Shown piece after piece: positions 1 through 7,904 of a DNA stretch of 32,724 bases. Location of the stretch: assembly GCA_013425375.1 (NCBI GenBank), contig JACCLH010000048.1, positions 1 to 32,724 on the forward strand. Reading direction: 5' to 3'. The notes under the pieces were generated by a model. It worked only from the letters and a program-made list of their open reading frames with translations, did no database searches and was not told the DNA's origin. A program made the translations under genes and the position numbers. This DNA is from Microcaldota archaeon. GTDB lineage: Archaea > Micrarchaeota > Micrarchaeia > Anstonellales > Bilamarchaeaceae. The number at the start of each line of letters is the position of its first letter. Positions within the stretch are counted from its first letter, which is position 1.

Positions 1-164
1 TGTTTTGCTATCTGGTAGATTGACAGGTCTCTCTTCTCTATTTCCCTGACAATCCAGCGTATTTTCCGCTTATTCAGCTTCTTCATATACTGAAGAAGGT
101 CTTCAGATTTTACCGAGGTAACCTTATTTCGGGATACGACACTGGGCACCCGACACCCAAACAT
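1..164 (-). CDS. Transposase N-terminus, truncated by the window edge
   Basis: An open frame runs on the minus strand from an ATG at 164 through base 3 without a stop, giving 54 residues. The second half contains MKKLNKRKIRWIVREIEKR followed by DLSIYQIAK, a basic helix-turn-helix start that I recognise from DDE transposases of archaeal insertion sequences (IS481-like). The first ten residues are read through a GC-rich stretch at 141-160 (gggcacccgacaccc), which may be the element's terminal repeat, so the true start could be further in, for example the GTG in this frame near 149. The catalytic DDE domain would lie beyond base 1. The family call rests on memory of the motif and not on a search; whether the gene is intact cannot be told. 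Confidence 0.55.
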   Translation of the reverse strand, partial: MFGCRVPSVVSRNKVTSVKSEDLLQYMKKLNKRKIRWIVREIEKRDLSIYQIAK

Positions 165-176
165 TTAAATATAAAG
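163..176 (+). promoter_or_regulatory. TATA-like box before the TFE gene
   Basis: The A/T stretch atttaaatataaag is the only TATA-like element before the ATG at 207. The spacing, about 31-35 bases from box centre to ATG, would leave a leader of only a few bases, as for most promoters in this window. Confidence 0.45.
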
Positions 177-206
177 AATGAGCAAATAAGATGGTTATTT
201 GTTGCA

Positions 207-1040
207 ATGGGTGATACTGTGGCGGTCAAAGGAAACAAGGCTAATAAATCACGTCAATTGACGAAGAAAGCTATCAAACACGTCGGGGTGTTGAAACGCA
301 AGGCCCGTAAAATGAAGGCTAATGCTAGGAAAACAGCCAAAATCAGCGCTCGCCGGCCTGTCAAATCGATGCGGAAAACCATGAGGGGCGTCCTTAAGGC
401 AGGTAAAACCAAGATAAAAGCCAGGATGAAGGCTGTCAAATCCAAGACCGCCAAGATACAGCTCAAGGCAGCCAAGGCGCCTTTGCTGAAGAAGGAGAAA
501 ACCCCTGAGAAGCCGGTCAAGAAAGAGCTCACCGAGAAGGAGATTGCGGTGCTCCAGCATGAGCATACGCAGAGGGTGTCCAGGATACTCGGCGACTCGT
601 CGGTCAGGCAGAACCTGATAGGGATAGGCGGCGAGAACGCGCTCGCCATAGTCAGGAGCTTCTACGGGAACCACAGCGACGAGGATCTCGCAAAGAAGCT
701 CAAGATAAAGATAAGCGACGTGCGCGCCACGCTCAACAGGCTGCATAACGAGGGCCTGGTCAATTACATACGCGAGAAGGACAGCGAGACCGGATGGTAT
801 TCCTATAGCTGGACCCTCAACCATCAGAGGATGGAGAAGTGGGCGAACAGCCAGACTGAGAAGCTCAGTGCCCTCACCGGAAACGGTGTCGACTATTATT
901 TCTGCCCTTCCTGCGGCATTTCAAGCATAATCAATTTCGAATCCGCGGCCGGCACCGATTTCAGGTGCGAGCGCTGCAACAGGCTCCTGGAGTTCATAGA
1001 TGAGAAGAAGATGGCGGAACTCCATGAGAAAAGGCTTTAG
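207..1040 (+). CDS. tfe: Transcription factor E (TFE-alpha) with lysine-rich N-terminal extension
   Basis: The C-terminal part (about residues 112-265) has the TFE layout. A winged-helix domain (HSDEDLAKKLKIKISDVRAT, then LNRLHNEGLVNYIREK, around 156-190) is followed by a linker helix and a zinc ribbon with Cys233, Cys236, Cys254 and Cys257. TFE helps TBP/TFB and RNA polymerase open promoters; it is the archaeal relative of TFIIE-alpha. Normal archaeal TFE is about 170-180 residues. This one is 277 because of about 108 extra residues rich in Lys, Arg and Ala with repeated KA/KT/KS pairs, like a histone H1 tail. No in-frame ATG near residue 108 has an evident promoter, whereas the ATG at 207 has a TATA box, so the tail seems real. 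The Nudix gene follows after 24 bases. Confidence 0.8.
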   Translation: MGDTVAVKGNKANKSRQLTKKAIKHVGVLKRKARKMKANARKTAKISARRPVKSMRKTMRGVLKAGKTKIKARMKAVKSKTAKIQLKAAKAPLLKKEKTPEKPVKKELTEKEIAVLQHEHTQRVSRILGDSSVRQNLIGIGGENALAIVRSFYGNHSDEDLAKKLKIKISDVRATLNRLHNEGLVNYIREKDSETGWYSYSWTLNHQRMEKWANSQTEKLSALTGNGVDYYFCPSCGISSIINFESAAGTDFRCERCNRLLEFIDEKKMAELHEKRL

Positions 1041-1064
1041 ACCTATCCCCAGAAAGGGGTATTG

Positions 1065-1445
1065 ATGAAGGTACAGGAGCTCAATGTCTATATGGTCCTT
1101 TTCAACAAGGACAGGATACTTCTCCTCAAGAGGACCAATGGGGTCTGGGAATTCCCTGGCGGCGGGGTAGAATGGGGCGAGGACCCCAGGGATGCGGCCA
1201 TCCGCGAGACAAGGGAGGAGACAGGCCTCACGGCGCATGATGCCGGCTTTGTCATGATAACCTCTGCCACCTACCCAAAGGGCGAGGACGAAAAACACTC
1301 GGTCTATATCGTGTATAAGGGGCAGACGGACAGCCTGGACGTGAGGATGTCGCCAGAGCATGTGGAGCACAGGTGGCTGGGCCTGACAGAAGCCAGGTTC
1401 ATGAAGATGGCCCTGAATGCGGAAGGAGTGCTTGACTACCTCTAG
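1065..1445 (+). CDS. Nudix hydrolase
   Basis: A 126-residue protein with a complete Nudix box: Gly33, Glu39, then R47-E48-T49-R50-E51-E52-T53-G54-L55, matching GX5EX7REUXEEXGU. The family uses Mg2+ to cleave nucleoside diphosphates linked to another group, such as oxidised dNTPs, ADP-ribose or diadenosine polyphosphates; the substrate cannot be read from the sequence. The length is typical of a minimal single-domain enzyme. A TTG lies directly before the ATG at 1065; I chose the ATG because AGAAAGGGG sits at a good distance upstream as a ribosome binding site. It lies 24 bases after the TFE gene on the same strand and is probably cotranscribed. It converges on the operon ending at 1457. Confidence 0.9.
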   Translation: MKVQELNVYMVLFNKDRILLLKRTNGVWEFPGGGVEWGEDPRDAAIRETREETGLTAHDAGFVMITSATYPKGEDEKHSVYIVYKGQTDSLDVRMSPEHVEHRWLGLTEARFMKMALNAEGVLDYL

Positions 1446-1456
1446 CCGGAAAAGCC

Positions 1457-4012
1457 TCACATCGATTTGAACTCTATCAGCATCTTCTCAAGCTCCTCAG
1501 TGGTGAGAAGCAGGAGCGAGCTGCTGTCCAGCTCCATCTTTGTTATCAGCGGAGCCACGGACGGAGAGGAGTTTATCAGCCCCTGGAAGCTGCTCTTGTC
1601 GGCCATGCTCTTGAAGACGACTATGGATATGCCATGGCCGATTGACGGCAGGATCCTCTTCAGGAGCTCCTTCGGATCGCCGCCCTTCTCATAGAAGTGC
1701 AGGTACATCTGCTGTCCGACCACGGTGAGCACGCTGTCCGCCTCCTTGGACTCATCAAGCTGGGTGAACGGGATGGCATTGTTGACGCAGATGTCACGCA
1801 GGCGGCGCATGAGGGCCAGGTATTCTATGGAATGTTTGGTCCTGTCCTCCCAGCTGATGAGACCGTAGTAGCCGATGCATTCCTTGAGCAGATTCCGCTT
1901 CTCAAGGGTGTCCAGCAGGAACTCTACGTTGTAGTCTGTTATGTAGACGGGCTTGCCATGGAAGAAGATATCCTTGAAGCCGTTCTTTATCTCTGTGGGC
2001 GCCAGAGGCGTGCACTGCCACCTGTAAGTCTCGTTTATCTTCTCGAATATTCCGAGTATGGAATCAGCGGCCAGGGGGATCTTGGTCCTGGCCACAGGCG
2101 GGAAGTCCGGGATGTCCAGAGCGAAGTATATGGCTTCCTGGCGGGCGAACAGGACGCCTATGCCGACTATGCCGCCTGTGAGTATTATCATGATCCAGAA
2201 GAGCGGGTCGGTGAATATGGTCTTCACGACCTGATGCTTGATGGGCACATCCACCTTGAGCCCGCCGGCGGTGAACTTGAACACGTGGTCTCCGGTCGGA
2301 AGGCTGTTGTCGCCAGTGAAACCGCCCACATCCACCTTCATGCTGCTGACGCGGTTGAAAGTGTAGGAGCCGTATTTGCCTCCATCCACGAGAAGCGAGA
2401 TCTCGTTCAGCTCGAATGGCTGGCCGTCCATGGATATGTCGAAGTAATACCTGGAGGGCTTCTTGGAATCCTGGCCCTTCCAGGTGATGTCTATGGACAC
2501 CACCTTCATGTAGACCTGGGTGTATATGTTGCTCTCATCATCCATGAGAGCCACGATGTACTCGCCGCGGTCTATGTATATCGGGACGTCAAAGGACTTG
2601 TCGGCCTGCACATTCACAGGACCCTGGCTTATGCTCTGCACCTCTGTGCCGTTGCTGTCGGTCATGGTGAGATACATGTTCGGCTGGGCCGCCTGAGGCT
2701 CCCTGAGCATCGCGTTCATCCTTACGGGTTTGCCGCTTATGTTGGTCGGCACCACCTTGCCGCCCAGCTCTATGTACATGTCGTTGTCGCGCTCCTTCTC
2801 AATGCTGGTGAAAAGGGTCTCGCGCACCGGGAACTCGGAGGTCGATGTGTAGCCGATGAAGTCCACCTTGAGCGTGACGCTGGGCTTGGCGAACTGGTCC
2901 GAGAAGAAATAGCTGCGGCCGGCATAGTATGTCTGGTCGGCGAACGTGTAGTTCTTGGATGGCGCGTTGGGCTCTGCCCAGGGGATGTCGAACACTATCC
3001 TGGACACATCGTCAGCGGCGCTGGTGTAGTTGCCGCGCCAGCCGCCGTCCAGGGTCTGGGGAAGGAATACGAAGGCGCCATCTCCCTTGGTGGCGACGCT
3101 GATGGAGCCGTACTTCAGATCTCCGGCCCAGCCGGATGTCGGAGCTGCCCGGTAAAGGGGCTGGTAAACATGCATGGCCGCGCTGGTCTGCAGCTGGACA
3201 TTTTCGTCGAAACCGAATGGAATGGTCTTGAGGGTCGCCTGGGGCGTGGTCTGGACAAGGGTGCCGTTCAGCATCTTGGTGAAAGGCTGCCCCAGGTATA
3301 TGACCACCACGCCGCGGTCCGCGAGATGGTTGGGGGTTATCATACTGTTGACGCCGAGCATCTCCATGGGCACCACGCCGCTGGGAACTATGATGATGGC
3401 GCCTTCCGGTATGGTCTCCAGCTGCTTGAGCGTTATCTCGTTGAGTATTATCTTCCGCTTGGCCAGATTGGAACGGAGGGTGCGGATGAAATCAGGATAC
3501 ATGCCGGCTTCGAAGCGCTCGCTGTTCAGTATGAAGACCTCGTAAGGGAGCTTCTGGTCGTATGTGGATATGATGACCGAATAGTTGACCAGGTTGCTCG
3601 TGTTGTAGTCTATCATGACCGAGGCCACGTACCTCGGGTTCGCCCTATCGCCTGAACTGATGACGTCGCCGCTGATGATGGTGTTCTCGATGGCCGGCTT
3701 CTCGGAGGGGGGCTGGAACACGCCGGCTGACTGGAACGCCTGGGTGGTGAGGAAAAGCCATCCCATCGCAAGCACTATTATGGCTATGAATATGAAAGCG
3801 CCGAAGACCATGAAGTTGAAGCCGCCTGGCGGGGCCTGGGACAAGACCGCTTCAGTCTTCTTCTCCTTCTTGGGGGTGAGGATGCCACGGACCAGGTCCT
3901 TTATCTTTTCTATGGGTGGCCTTACCTTTGTCCGGTAGTGGCTCACGTACTGGTACTTCTTCTTGAGCTCGAACCGGTATGTCTTCTTCAGCCTAGCGTC
4001 CTTTTCTGCCAT
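1457..4012 (-). CDS. Large two-TM protein with external domain, last gene of VirB4-like operon
   Basis: An 851-residue protein with a basic cytoplasmic start (1-62), TM helix 65-89 (rich in Ile/Phe/Leu), a roughly 510-residue beta-rich region (95-600) with many N-x-S/T sequons, a second TM helix near 604-624, and a soluble C-terminal domain (625-851). In the external part, residues 200-250 (IPEGAIIIVPSGVVPMEML, then GVVVIYLGQPF) alternate strand and loop like a Rossmann/amidotransferase-type fold, and 400-600 looks like stacked beta-sandwich modules. Both ends should be cytoplasmic. I do not recognise the family. It starts 7 bases after the stop of the coiled-coil gene and closes the operon, so it is likely the surface or channel-facing part of a complex powered by the ATPase at 5357-6940. 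A 652-aa open frame on the opposite strand is a shadow. Confidence 0.85.
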   Translation of the reverse strand: MAEKDARLKKTYRFELKKKYQYVSHYRTKVRPPIEKIKDLVRGILTPKKEKKTEAVLSQAPPGGFNFMVFGAFIFIAIIVLAMGWLFLTTQAFQSAGVFQPPSEKPAIENTIISGDVISSGDRANPRYVASVMIDYNTSNLVNYSVIISTYDQKLPYEVFILNSERFEAGMYPDFIRTLRSNLAKRKIILNEITLKQLETIPEGAIIIVPSGVVPMEMLGVNSMITPNHLADRGVVVIYLGQPFTKMLNGTLVQTTPQATLKTIPFGFDENVQLQTSAAMHVYQPLYRAAPTSGWAGDLKYGSISVATKGDGAFVFLPQTLDGGWRGNYTSAADDVSRIVFDIPWAEPNAPSKNYTFADQTYYAGRSYFFSDQFAKPSVTLKVDFIGYTSTSEFPVRETLFTSIEKERDNDMYIELGGKVVPTNISGKPVRMNAMLREPQAAQPNMYLTMTDSNGTEVQSISQGPVNVQADKSFDVPIYIDRGEYIVALMDDESNIYTQVYMKVVSIDITWKGQDSKKPSRYYFDISMDGQPFELNEISLLVDGGKYGSYTFNRVSSMKVDVGGFTGDNSLPTGDHVFKFTAGGLKVDVPIKHQVVKTIFTDPLFWIMIILTGGIVGIGVLFARQEAIYFALDIPDFPPVARTKIPLAADSILGIFEKINETYRWQCTPLAPTEIKNGFKDIFFHGKPVYITDYNVEFLLDTLEKRNLLKECIGYYGLISWEDRTKHSIEYLALMRRLRDICVNNAIPFTQLDESKEADSVLTVVGQQMYLHFYEKGGDPKELLKRILPSIGHGISIVVFKSMADKSSFQGLINSSPSVAPLITKMELDSSSLLLLTTEELEKMLIEFKSM

Positions 4013-4019
4013 AGAAACA

Positions 4020-4823
4020 CTACTGGACTACTTCCAGGTATCCTTCGTTGACCAGCTTATTGAGCATCTCCTCTACGCGGGCTTCTGACACCTTGAACAC
4101 CTTCGCGAACTCGGTGATGCTCAGGGACCCGCTGTGCTCTGACACCCACTCCTGGAGCTTGGCTTTCAGCGCGTCGTCCGACAGGCCTTCCAGCTGCTGC
4201 ACCCTGAGCCTGAACTCGTCGTTCTGGGTCTTCAGCTCGTAGTTCTGCGATGTGAGCGCCTGGCTCTGCTCGGTGAGGCGCTCCACCTTCTTGCGGTAGT
4301 CGTCCACCTCCTTCTTGAGGGAGTCATAGGCCGTGTACAGCTTGGTGTAATCCATGGTCACCGAGCCTGCGAGCTCCTTTATGGAGTCCTCCACGAGCTG
4401 GTAGAGCGTCTTGTTGTCCACCTGGTAATAGGATTCCGTGAGGGAAAGGATGTTGAGCAGGTAGCGGATGACATCCACCCTGCGCTTCTTGGGCCCTATC
4501 TCGGGCGGGATGGTGTACAGGACCTCCACCTCGTCCTCCTTTATCTTGACTATGGAGAAGAGGTAGGGATTCTTGTCGATGTCCCTGCTCTCCACGTATA
4601 TCACGTTCAGGACGTCCTTCTCAGGGGCGATCTCCAGGAAGGATATGGAACGGAGTATCGCTGCCAGGTCCTTGGGCTTGCCCTTGAGCATCTTGCCCTT
4701 TATCTTGAAGGCATCCACCTGAGGCGGATGGGGCGCTTCTGTTGTGCCCCCGCCTGCTGGCTGGGTTCCTGGAGTCCCTGCAGGCTTGGCAGCGGATTTT
4801 GGGGTCGGTAATGGAAGTGGCAT
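4020..4823 (-). CDS. Coiled-coil protein with C-terminal winged helix, VirB4-like operon
   Basis: A 267-residue soluble protein with no TM segment or signal peptide. Residues 1-38 are Pro/Gly/Ala-rich and probably disordered. Residues 39-155 form a mixed alpha/beta domain. Residues 160-212 are a coiled coil (KKEVDDYRKKVERLTEQSQA onwards). Residues 215-267 look like a winged helix (SLSITEFAKVFKVSEARVEE then MLNKLVNEGYLEVV). The upstream sequence GAGGTGTGACTG before the ATG is a clear Shine-Dalgarno match, which fixes this start. It lies 10 bases after the stop of the zinc/TM gene. The winged helix could bind DNA or act as a protein-interaction module on the cytoplasmic side of the machine. The family is not recognised. 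Confidence 0.85.
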   Translation of the reverse strand: MPLPLPTPKSAAKPAGTPGTQPAGGGTTEAPHPPQVDAFKIKGKMLKGKPKDLAAILRSISFLEIAPEKDVLNVIYVESRDIDKNPYLFSIVKIKEDEVEVLYTIPPEIGPKKRRVDVIRYLLNILSLTESYYQVDNKTLYQLVEDSIKELAGSVTMDYTKLYTAYDSLKKEVDDYRKKVERLTEQSQALTSQNYELKTQNDEFRLRVQQLEGLSDDALKAKLQEWVSEHSGSLSITEFAKVFKVSEARVEEMLNKLVNEGYLEVVQ

Positions 4824-4833
4824 CAGTCACACC

Positions 4834-5343
4834 TCATCTCTTTTTCTTGGGCTTGTATGCTGGCTTCTTTTTCGCCGCGGTCTCCGGCCTCTCTTCCGGC
4901 TCCTCAGGCTCTGGGACCGGAGCAGGAGGTGGAGGCTTGGACGGCTGGAATGACCCGCTTTCTATGGCAGGCGCATACCGGAATAGCGACAATAGCAACG
5001 CGAAGAGGGCCACCACGAACGCGGATATGACAACCCAGGCATCGAACCTGCCTGAACTGATTGTGGAATACAGCAGGAGAAGGACCACAAAACCGGCGAA
5101 TACGCTGGCGAACAGCATGGTCCTCTCGAAAGAACGGCGCCGTTCCGCATGCTTAGGCACGCAGGATTCACAGACGAAGAGCTTGTTCATCTGGGCAATG
5201 CCTAAACGCATCTTTATGGCCCTTAGCCCACGGATTATGCGGTCCTCCTTGATGGGAAACGCGGTCTTGTCCTCAACATCGGCCTGGCAGGAAACGCACA
5301 TCTTCTTCCCGTAAGAGGGACGAGGATTGACTATCTCGGACAT
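4834..5343 (-). CDS. Zinc-binding two-TM protein with Pro/Lys-rich tail, VirB4-like operon
   Basis: A protein of 169 residues. Two CxxC pairs (CVSC near residues 16-19 and CESC near 58-61) suggest a four-Cys zinc site of treble-clef or ribbon type. Two hydrophobic helices follow (LFASVFAGFVVLLLLY and VVISAFVVALFALLLSLF), then a tail rich in Pro and Glu ending in KKKPAYKPKKKR. The topology puts the zinc domain and the basic tail on the same, probably cytoplasmic, side. A GTG at 5352 would add three residues; I prefer the ATG at 5343 because GCGGGGTGG just upstream is a plausible ribosome binding site. It sits between the ATPase and the coiled-coil protein with almost no spacing, so it is likely a membrane adaptor of the same complex. 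The family is not recognised. Confidence 0.82.
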   Translation of the reverse strand: MSEIVNPRPSYGKKMCVSCQADVEDKTAFPIKEDRIIRGLRAIKMRLGIAQMNKLFVCESCVPKHAERRRSFERTMLFASVFAGFVVLLLLYSTISSGRFDAWVVISAFVVALFALLLSLFRYAPAIESGSFQPSKPPPPAPVPEPEEPEERPETAAKKKPAYKPKKKR

Positions 5344-5356
5344 GCCATCCACCCCG

Positions 5357-6940
5357 CTATTCCTCTAGGACGACCTGGCTTATCTCACGCCCGACACCGC
5401 CGCTCTTCTTCAGGTCCACCTTGCCGAAGATGTTGATGATGGTGATATCATCCACCCCGGCATCCTTGAGGAAGTCGCCGATGTTCCTGCGGACGATGCC
5501 ATAGCGCTCCAGCGTGATGACGAACGACACCACGTCCATGCGGCGGTTGCCCTTGTCGAACGTCTTGGTGAGGTCCTCTATCTTATCATCACCCAGACCG
5601 AACTGGCGCAATTTCCTCCTGAAATCCTCCTTAAGGAACGACACGCTTCTTGACACTGCAACATCCCTCCTCTGTTTTTCTGTAAGAACTTCGCTAAGGT
5701 CAAGGAAGTATTCCTTGCTCGGCTCCTCTCCCTCTATCTTGCTTATCAGGAAGGTCGAGGGATACGGAGTCGAGAGAGTGAGCGCCAGGTTGACGGCGCA
5801 CTGGCCGACCCCCAGCCTGCTTATCTCGTCGCGCATGTAGTTGCTGAAGTTGAGAGACCCCTGGAGATAGTCCAGGAACTTCTCGAACTTGACCTTTAGC
5901 ATGAACGTTGTGCCGACATTGGAGAATATGGCCTCGCTTATGTCCGTCGGGTTCTGCGATGCGATTATCATGGCGAAGTTGTACTTGCGGCCTTCGCGGA
6001 CTATCATGACCGCGTCGCTGTTGTCATCCTTGCCTATCTTCCATGCCTCGTCCAGCACGATGAGGAGCTTGAGGCCTTTCACGTTGGACCAGCCTTCCAG
6101 CCTCATCTTCTCCTTTATGAACTGCAGGATTGTGAGCGCTGCCAGGGCACGCGCCGTCTCGTCAGGCAGGCCGGACAGATCCAGGTCCACCAGGCCTGAG
6201 GTTATGAGCTCCTCCAGCTTCACTGTGCTCTGCTGGGCGAAGAAGTCCTCGCCTGACTTGGTGAACTGCTTGAGGCGGTAGATGGCGTTCTCGAGCTCTG
6301 CCGGGAAGTCATAGGACCCCACCTGGGCCTGGTCGGTGAGCACGCGTACGACGTCCTTGAGCGTGGGCGGCGTCAGCGGCTTCCCAAGCTCGTCCTTCTG
6401 CTCCCTGACGTCCATCCTGAATTTGCTCTCTATGTAGATCTTCTCTATGGCCTGCTCGGTGAGCCGCCTCTGCTCGGGGTAGTTGGATATGTCGGTGAGC
6501 AGCTCCATGGTCCTCATGACCTGCTTTATGCGGTCATAGGGCTTCATGCCGCCCAGGTCCAGCAGGTTGAGATAGGACCCCTTGCCCAGCGAGATGACCT
6601 TGCCGCCGCTCTGCTTCACCCAGTCCTTGTATTCACCTGCCCAGTCTATGATGAGCGCGTTGCTGTTCCAGACGAACGCGGAACGGAGCAGGAAGGTCTT
6701 GATGAAATAGGACTTACCGGAACCTGATATGCCGACCACGGCTATGTGGGGGTTGGCGACGTTCTCGAAGCTCCAGTAGAAAGGCACGTTGAATATCTTG
6801 GTCCTGCCGATGTAGATGGAGTTGGTCGGGTCTCCGAACAGCACCTCCATGGGCGGTTCCGGAGGATAGACCAGGATGCTGCGCCTGGCTATCGCGGTGT
6901 TTGGGAGTTTGACGAGCTTGAGCTTGCCTGCGATGCCCAT
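5357..6940 (-). CDS. VirB4/HerA-type ATPase of a putative membrane translocation machine
   Basis: A 527-residue P-loop ATPase. Residues 65-77 (PHIAVVGISGSGKS) hold Walker A with Lys76; IIDWAGEY (97-104) is the HerA-like motif after strand 2; LLIVLDE (292-298) is Walker B; ASQN (327-330) is the sensor strand; REGRKYNF (315-322) is typical of the VirB4/TraC/HerA clade. A short beta-rich lead-in (1-60) and a helical C-terminal region (400-527) flank the motor. Such ATPases drive substrate or DNA transfer in type IV secretion and conjugation, as hexamers at the membrane. The full VirB4 N-domain is missing here and seems to be encoded by the gene just upstream, whose TGA overlaps this ATG by one base (TGATG), so the two are translationally coupled. 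No relaxase, VirB6 or pilin is visible nearby. Confidence 0.88.
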   Translation of the reverse strand: MGIAGKLKLVKLPNTAIARRSILVYPPEPPMEVLFGDPTNSIYIGRTKIFNVPFYWSFENVANPHIAVVGISGSGKSYFIKTFLLRSAFVWNSNALIIDWAGEYKDWVKQSGGKVISLGKGSYLNLLDLGGMKPYDRIKQVMRTMELLTDISNYPEQRRLTEQAIEKIYIESKFRMDVREQKDELGKPLTPPTLKDVVRVLTDQAQVGSYDFPAELENAIYRLKQFTKSGEDFFAQQSTVKLEELITSGLVDLDLSGLPDETARALAALTILQFIKEKMRLEGWSNVKGLKLLIVLDEAWKIGKDDNSDAVMIVREGRKYNFAMIIASQNPTDISEAIFSNVGTTFMLKVKFEKFLDYLQGSLNFSNYMRDEISRLGVGQCAVNLALTLSTPYPSTFLISKIEGEEPSKEYFLDLSEVLTEKQRRDVAVSRSVSFLKEDFRRKLRQFGLGDDKIEDLTKTFDKGNRRMDVVSFVITLERYGIVRRNIGDFLKDAGVDDITIINIFGKVDLKKSGGVGREISQVVLEE

Positions 6941-7764
6941 CAGACCACGCTCTCTTCAAGCTCCTGGGCAGTCATCGGGAAGAACTTCTCCCATTCGAAG
7001 CATTTCAGCATCTCATCTCCGGTGAGGTTGACGACCTCCACGTTGAGCGCGTTCGCCAGCACGGTCCTCAGCTCGTTGGCCTGGGTACGGGCCGCTGCCA
7101 CAGCCGCGTCCTTGCTGAGGCCGACCGCCGTGGTCTGGGCATAGGCTATGATGCCCATGGGCTTCACGCCTTTTATCAGGCGGCCGAGCTCATTGTCCCT
7201 GATGGCGACCTCCTTCTCGTACTTGTCCACCTTGAGGACATCAGGCTGGGGCTTGTCCCTTTCCCTGGCCAGCCTCAGCTGGGCCTCTGCCCTCTTGGTC
7301 TCTATCATCTTCCTCTTCTCGCCCACGTCCTCCACGTAGAGCAGGTAGGCGACCTTGGTGACGTACTTGATGTTGGATATGGCCCTCTCGAAGAACTGGG
7401 TGTAGGCAATGTTCTCATCCGAGCTCTTCTCGATGGCCGATTCGAATATCTTCAGGCCCAGGAATGCAGAGGCATAGAATACGCCATTGACGTTCTTGAC
7501 TATGACGTCCTGCGAAGGCGGGATCTCATAGCCTGTGTCGGTCATCATGACGATTTTCGCCCTCTCGGTGACAAGGGGTATGAACAGGTAGCCATACTTC
7601 CAGAAGAGCACTCCGAACAGCGAGCCCAGCCCTGCCATCAGACCGCCTAGAAGGACGAACGGGCCCATGCCTGCGGAACCGCCTATGAAGGCGAGCAGGG
7701 CGCCCACGATGCCGACAACTATGGAACCGATTGTATAGGTCTTCGCACCACCAGTGATAGCCAT
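6940..7764 (-). CDS. Two-TM protein with VirB4 N-domain-like region, first gene of the operon
   Basis: A 274-residue protein with two strongly hydrophobic, Gly-rich helices (about 11-33 and 35-65) followed by a soluble alpha/beta region of about 200 residues. In the soluble part, YLLYVEDVGEKRKMIETKRA, a charged helix, then a segment GIIAYAQTTAVGLSKDAAVA and a final strand-helix (NVEVVNLTGDE) follow the pattern I associate with the N-terminal domain of VirB4/TraC proteins. The short TM pair resembles a VirB3/PrgI-like anchor. My reading is a VirB3-like anchor fused to a VirB4 N-domain, with the motor split off into the next gene; this is inference from pattern. The ribosome binding site GAGGGA lies 6 bases before the ATG, and a TATA box lies about 48 bases upstream. 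Confidence 0.8.
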   Translation of the reverse strand: MAITGGAKTYTIGSIVVGIVGALLAFIGGSAGMGPFVLLGGLMAGLGSLFGVLFWKYGYLFIPLVTERAKIVMMTDTGYEIPPSQDVIVKNVNGVFYASAFLGLKIFESAIEKSSDENIAYTQFFERAISNIKYVTKVAYLLYVEDVGEKRKMIETKRAEAQLRLARERDKPQPDVLKVDKYEKEVAIRDNELGRLIKGVKPMGIIAYAQTTAVGLSKDAAVAAARTQANELRTVLANALNVEVVNLTGDEMLKCFEWEKFFPMTAQELEESVV

Positions 7765-7805
7765 GGAGTATCCCTCGATTCAAGGTTACATAGGATATCC
7801 CAAAA

Positions 7806-7817
7806 GGATATAAAAAC
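7806..7817 (-). promoter_or_regulatory. TATA-like box of the five-gene VirB4-like operon
   Basis: Read on the minus strand, GTTTTTATATCC lies 42-53 bases before the ATG at 7764. Initiation about 25 bases downstream would leave a leader of roughly 20 bases carrying the GAGGGA ribosome binding site. It is the only evident promoter for the five genes, which are spaced by -1 to +13 bases. Confidence 0.5.
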
Positions 7818-7869
7818 CGCTCGATTAGTGCGGGCGCCGGATTAGGCGGAATTACGGCAGCCACCGGGC

Positions 7870-7880
7870 GCTTTATAAAT
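7870..7880 (+). promoter_or_regulatory. TATA box of the ankyrin gene
   Basis: The sequence gctttataaat centres about 30 bases before the ATG at 7905, the archaeal TATA spacing for a leaderless transcript. No ribosome binding site is seen before this ATG. Confidence 0.55.
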
Positions 7881-7904
7881 ACTTCTTATCACATATTACC
7901 ACAT

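Noticed and set aside
249-824. Minus-strand open frames opposite the TFE gene
   Set aside because: The plus strand encodes a recognisable winged helix and zinc ribbon here; the opposite frames are shadows.
1697-3655. Open frame of 652 codons on the plus strand opposite the large external-domain gene
   Set aside because: It is antisense to a gene with clear TM helices and operon context, its translation is low in complexity and rich in Val/Gly/His/Tyr, and it has no promoter or ribosome binding site. It is a shadow of GC-biased codons.
1457-7764. Reading the five-gene operon as a standard conjugative element
   Set aside because: No relaxase, coupling protein, VirB6-like protein, pilin or integrase is seen around it, and codon use resembles the flanking housekeeping genes, so an integrated conjugative plasmid is not supported.
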